A DNA stretch of 45,234 nt from Nonomuraea longispora (GTDB taxonomy: Bacteria > Actinomycetota > Actinomycetes > Streptosporangiales > Streptosporangiaceae). The notes beneath the pieces are model-generated. The model worked only from the letters and a program-made list of their open reading frames with translations, had not been told where the DNA came from and searched no databases. Positions 42,998 through 45,234 of the stretch are shown here, piece after piece; within the stretch, counting starts at the first letter, position 1, and each line of letters begins with the position of its first letter. The stretch is from assembly GCF_004348345.1 (NCBI RefSeq), contig NZ_SMJZ01000056.1:1-45234 (forward strand). The letters are read 5' to 3'. The translations under genes and the position numbers were made by a program.

Positions 42998-43720
42998 TCA
43001 TGGCGTGTCCTTCTGAACGGGTGAGCAGCAGCCGTCCGAGCAACCATCAGACTCGGAGACGGTGCCGCCGGACAGGGTGGCGGCTGGGACCGCGCAGCAG
43101 GCGTCCCCGCGCCAGGCTTCGCGGCCTTCCTTGACCGCGACGGCGGCGATGACGAGGGCGGCGACGGGATCGGCCCAGGACCAGCCGAACAGGCTGTTGA
43201 GCGCCAGGCCCACCAGCAGGACCGCCGACAGGTAGGTGCACAGCAGGGTCTGCTTGGAGTCGGCGACCGCGGCGGCGGAGCCGAGTTCGCGGCCTGCGCG
43301 GCGCTGCGCGTAGGACAGGAAGGGCATGATCACGAGCGACAGAGAGGCCAGGATCAGGCCGGGCGTGGAGTGCTCGGCCTCGCCGACGCCCAGCAGGGCG
43401 CGGACCGAGTCGAAGGTGACATAGGCGGCCAGGGCGAAGAACGAGAGCGCGATGACGCGCAGCGCGGTCTTCTCCCGTGCTTCGTGGTCGGTGGCGGAGA
43501 ACTGCCAGGCGACCGCGGTGGCGGAGGCGACCTCGACGATGGAGTCGAGGCCGAATCCGACGAGGGCGACCGAAGAGGCGATGGTGCCTGCGGCGATGGC
43601 CACAACCGCTTCGATCACGTTGTAGGCGATGGTGGCTGCCACCAGCAGCCGGATACGCTGCCGCAGCAGGGTGCGCCGCGCCGGGGACGGGACGGGGCCG
43701 GTCAGGTTGAGCGCGCTCAT
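42998..43720 (-). CDS. Cation diffusion facilitator (CDF) metal efflux transporter
   Basis: 240 residues with five to six transmembrane helices. Metal-site helices: VALVGFGLDSIVEV at about 52-65 (Asp/Glu ligands of the CDF fold, with D and E placed as in D/HxxxD) and AAAVADSKQTLLCTY at about 150-164. The usual cytoplasmic C-terminal domain is missing and replaced by a Cys-rich tail (DACC, GCSDGCC), which may load soft metals such as Cd or Pb. ATG overlaps the stop of the CmtR-like repressor (ATGA), so expression is tied to it. Confidence 0.85.
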   Translation of the reverse strand: MSALNLTGPVPSPARRTLLRQRIRLLVAATIAYNVIEAVVAIAAGTIASSVALVGFGLDSIVEVASATAVAWQFSATDHEAREKTALRVIALSFFALAAYVTFDSVRALLGVGEAEHSTPGLILASLSLVIMPFLSYAQRRAGRELGSAAAVADSKQTLLCTYLSAVLLVGLALNSLFGWSWADPVAALVIAAVAVKEGREAWRGDACCAVPAATLSGGTVSESDGCSDGCCSPVQKDTP

Positions 43721-44121
43721 GTCGCCGCTTCCCCGGCCGCCGGCGCGACACCGTCACAGTCGTTGTGGCCGGGGGCGGGGCGGAGCGTGACCGCGTGGCC
43801 GGTGGCTGCCAGCAGCTGCTCGGCCGAGGCCAGCAGGTCCATCAGCTCGGGCCGGGTGAGGGAGTAGAACGACTGCCGGCCTTCGGCGCGATAGGCGACG
43901 AGGCCGCAGTCGCGCAGGCAGGCCAGGTGCTTGGACACCGTGGACTGCGCCAGCCCGAGTTCGGCGGTCAGGTCGACCACGCGAGCCTCGCCGCGGGCGA
44001 GCCTGGCCACGATGCGCAGCCGGGTTTCGTCGGCCAGCGAGTGGAACAACGCTGCCGCCGGGGGGACGCCGACAGCGATATCGATGCGGACGCAGCGACC
44101 AGCAACATCATTAATCGCCAT
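43717..44121 (-). CDS. CmtR-like ArsR/SmtB-family metal-sensing repressor
   Basis: 134 residues, winged helix with DETRLRIVARLARGEARVVD and ELGLAQSTVSKHLACLRDCGLV. Cys68 and Cys72 (CLRDC) sit in the recognition-helix position used by mycobacterial CmtR (C57/C61), and Cys122 near the end could supply the third ligand (C102 in CmtR). This predicts Cd(II)/Pb(II) sensing. ATG 44121 is chosen since it is six bases from a TATCAT -10, implying a leaderless mRNA; an in-frame start 72 bases further up would cover the operator. Represses itself and the CDF gene in all likelihood. Confidence 0.88.
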   Translation of the reverse strand: MAINDVAGRCVRIDIAVGVPPAAALFHSLADETRLRIVARLARGEARVVDLTAELGLAQSTVSKHLACLRDCGLVAYRAEGRQSFYSLTRPELMDLLASAEQLLAATGHAVTLRPAPGHNDCDGVAPAAGEAAT

Positions 44122-44124
44122 ACA

Positions 44125-44156
44125 GCGATGATATTCCAGAAAGGGTATGTCATCGC
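44125..44156 (-). promoter_or_regulatory. Candidate CmtR-like operator/promoter
   Basis: Inverted repeat GCGATGA (44125-44131) and TCATCGC (44150-44156); extended to 12-base arms it matches at 10 of 12. It covers a TATCAT -10 (minus strand, 44133-44128) and overlaps a TTGCGA -35-like hexamer (44158-44153), so binding would block transcription. The 19-bp spacer is long. Confidence 0.55.
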
Positions 44157-44229
44157 AAGAGCAAGGAAGCCGCGCCGTAAGCTCAGCAGGCATGCTCCGG
44201 GCTGACGACCAGGCGCAGCGCCGCCGGGA

Positions 44230-44637
44230 TCAGCCGACGGTGTGGCGCAGGGGGTCGGTGAAATGCAGGCCCTTGTCCGCCAGACGCTTCTCCACCTCCT
44301 CAGGGTCCGCGGCGGGCAGCACGTAGTACTCCTCCAGTACGGCACGCGCGGCGTCGTTGTCGCTGACCGCCCAGTCCCAGATCACCTGCTCCCCCTCGAC
44401 CATGACCTCGAAGGCGAAAAACGCGCAGCAGGCCTTCTCCCGTGCGGCGAGGTCGCGCGCCCACGCAGCCACGCCGGGCTCGGCGCGCAGCCGGAAGCGG
44501 ACGCCCTGGCCGGTCCGCTCGCGGCTGAGCAGGTGCCGTCCGAACAGCAGCCGGTATTCCTCCAGGCGCTGCCGGGCGGTGTCAGGAGCGGTGGTCATGT
44601 CGCAGACGACGGGCGTGGAAGCGGGCGGGATGTCCAT
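44230..44637 (-). CDS. Conserved Cys-Cys protein divergent from merR
   Basis: 135 residues, no membrane segment. Cys12 near the start (TPVVCDM), then REKACCAFFAF with adjacent Cys70-Cys71, a soft-metal-binding style motif. A helical, charged C-terminus follows, including DDxARAVLEEYYVLP-like residues. Similar actinobacterial proteins are found beside MerR regulators. ATG 44637 has GAGAGGAG upstream. The promoter that precedes it is of MerR type, so the protein is most likely induced by whatever the regulator senses; a soft-metal or thiol-stress role is inference. Confidence 0.7.
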   Translation of the reverse strand: MDIPPASTPVVCDMTTAPDTARQRLEEYRLLFGRHLLSRERTGQGVRFRLRAEPGVAAWARDLAAREKACCAFFAFEVMVEGEQVIWDWAVSDNDAARAVLEEYYVLPAADPEEVEKRLADKGLHFTDPLRHTVG

Positions 44638-44688
44638 GCCGGACTCCTCTCGACGGGTTCCGGCGCTCTTGTGGCGCCCTCACGTGAA

Positions 44689-44719
44689 CCGTAAAGTCTG
44701 GAGCTGAGTCCAGAGTCAA
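44689..44719 (-). promoter_or_regulatory. MerR-type promoter with 19-bp spacer
   Basis: Minus strand: -35 TTGACT (44719-44714), 19-bp spacer, -10 TTACGG (44694-44689). The spacer holds the dyad TCTGGA/TCCAGA. Overlong spacer plus central dyad is the hallmark of MerR-activated promoters, and directs the Cys-Cys protein gene. Confidence 0.72.
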
Positions 44720-44732
44720 GAGGCGAAGCCAC

Positions 44733-45158
44733 ATGAGAATCGGACAGGTCGCTCAGGAAGCCGGGGTCAGCGTGGACACCGTGCGCTTCTACGAGCGGCG
44801 CGGCATCCTGCCCGCGGCCGAGCGCAGACCCTCCGGATACCGCGTCTTCACCACCGAGGCGGTGGAACGCATCCGCATGGCCAAGGCGCTACAGGAGCTG
44901 GGCTTCACCCTGGACCAGGTCATCGCCGCCCTGGCCGCGCACGACCAGGGCGGCGCCACGTGCGACAGTGAACGCTGGCGACTGGAAGCGGTGGTGAACC
45001 GGCTCGACGTCAAGATCGCAGAGCTGACCAGGGCCCGCCGCACCGCTGCGGCGGGCCTTCAGGACTGCCGGGCCGGCCGCTGCCGGCTCATGTACGGCCA
45101 GGCCGAGGCCGGCGTCAGGTCAGGTAGCGGAACCACAGGTACGGCGCGGTCAAAGTGA
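44733..45158 (+). CDS. MerR-family metal-responsive regulator
   Basis: 141 residues. N-terminal winged helix [19 protein letters not shown] and [16 protein letters not shown] at about 3-37, followed by a dimerisation helix. Cys77, Cys112 and Cys117 are present; the 35-residue gap from Cys77 to Cys112 equals that between C82 and C117 in Tn501 MerR, but the third Cys is five instead of nine residues on. This suggests a soft-metal sensor with an altered binding loop. ATG 44733 is 14 bases from the shared operator. The 3' end overlaps the convergent permease gene by 44 bp. Confidence 0.87.
   Translation: MRIGQVAQEAGVSVDTVRFYERRGILPAAERRPSGYRVFTTEAVERIRMAKALQELGFTLDQVIAALAAHDQGGATCDSERWRLEAVVNRLDVKIAELTRARRTAAAGLQDCRAGRCRLMYGQAEAGVRSGSGTTGTARSK
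45032..45057 (-). terminator. 11-bp hairpin inside merR, candidate terminator of the convergent permease gene
   Basis: GGCCCGCCGCA (45032-45042), four-base loop CCGC, TGCGGCGGGCC (45047-45057), no mismatch. Lies 58 bases beyond the stop of the permease gene, within codons for about residues 100-109 of the MerR-like protein. Confidence 0.45.
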
Positions 45159-45234
45159 TGGTCACCACGGTGACGACCAGGCCGTACTTGGTGAACTGCC
45201 AGAAACTGATCGGGGTGCCGTTGCGGGCGGCGAT
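45115..45234 (-). CDS. C-terminal end of an SLC13/ArsB-type permease (cut by window edge)
   Basis: Thirty-nine residues, reading [18 protein letters not shown] then a hydrophobic helix [17 protein letters not shown] and stop. This is the typical last helix of ArsB/NhaD/SLC13 ion transporters, where the loop ISFWxFxKYG precedes the final membrane span. The rest lies beyond 45234. Overlaps the merR 3' end by 44 bp in opposite orientation. Substrate (arsenite, dicarboxylate or Na+) cannot be judged; next to two soft-metal loci, arsenite is a fair guess. Confidence 0.65.
   Translation of the reverse strand: MAARNGTPISFWQFTKYGLVVTVVTITLTAPYLWFRYLT

Noticed and set aside
1..45234. CRISPR arrays, tRNA genes, insertion sequences, phage integrase or attachment sites
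   Set aside because: No repeat-spacer pattern, tRNA-like cloverleaf, transposase or integrase motif was recognised on either strand by eye; a dedicated scan (tRNAscan, CRISPR finder) was not possible here.

Overview
The window is high-GC DNA from a filamentous-type actinobacterium. Evidence: strong GC bias at third codon positions, many GTG/TTG starts, dense four-base stop/start overlaps, a class I lysyl-tRNA synthetase, a compact second-type Rho, a conservon-type sensor kinase, and ROK, LacI, PucR and CmtR-like regulators. The family mix recalls Streptosporangiales (Nonomuraea-like), but that placement is inference. No rRNA, tRNA, CRISPR array, phage module or insertion sequence was seen.

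Layout. 1-8.2 kb holds housekeeping and accessory singletons: the N-terminal part of an S9 peptidase, an RlmA-type rRNA methyltransferase coupled to a compact Rho paralogue, a 46-residue zinc-ribbon protein, an orphan NIT-domain histidine kinase, small membrane proteins, a DUF6886-like protein and PanE. 8.2-11.2 kb is a minus-strand run of lysS, a P-loop kinase and a GT2 glycosyltransferase. 11.4-15.6 kb is a sugar locus: ROK regulator, divergent to xylA, a sugar-phosphate isomerase/epimerase and a Gfo/Idh/MocA dehydrogenase, with no xylulokinase. 15.5-17.8 kb is a decay zone with three broken genes (DinB-like, P-loop ATPase, alpha/beta-hydrolase) between an Atu4866-family protein carrying a 5 x 15 bp tandem repeat and a secreted lamin-tail protein. 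17.8-24.5 kb is a complete branched-chain-amino-acid-type ABC operon (livGFJHM) followed by a GAF-PucR regulator. 24.7-26.4 kb holds AraC, VOC and TetR genes.

The most notable part is 26.4-41.3 kb. A LacI regulator heads a co-directional, mostly overlapping operon: an oligopeptide/oligosaccharide-type ABC importer (two permeases, binding lipoprotein, two ATPases), an FAD oxidoreductase, a DapA/KDG-aldolase-family lyase, a GH13 alpha-glucosidase-like enzyme and a type I sulfatase. Divergently, a Tat-exported beta-helix protein and an SGNH esterase-like protein are encoded. Both divergent promoters carry a TACGTAT-centred site just downstream of the predicted transcription start, 157 bp apart. 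I read this as a regulon for taking up a sulfated, alpha-glycosylated compound and dismantling it inside the cell: beta-helix and esterase possibly act on polymer outside, the importer brings in the fragment, and sulfatase, GH13, oxidoreductase and aldolase break it down in the cytoplasm. The substrate is unknown.

41.3-45.2 kb contains conserved proteins of unknown function and two metal-sensing loci: a CmtR-like repressor with a CDF efflux pump, and a MerR-family regulator divergent from a Cys-Cys protein through a MerR-type promoter with a 19-bp spacer. The window ends inside an SLC13/ArsB-type permease gene.
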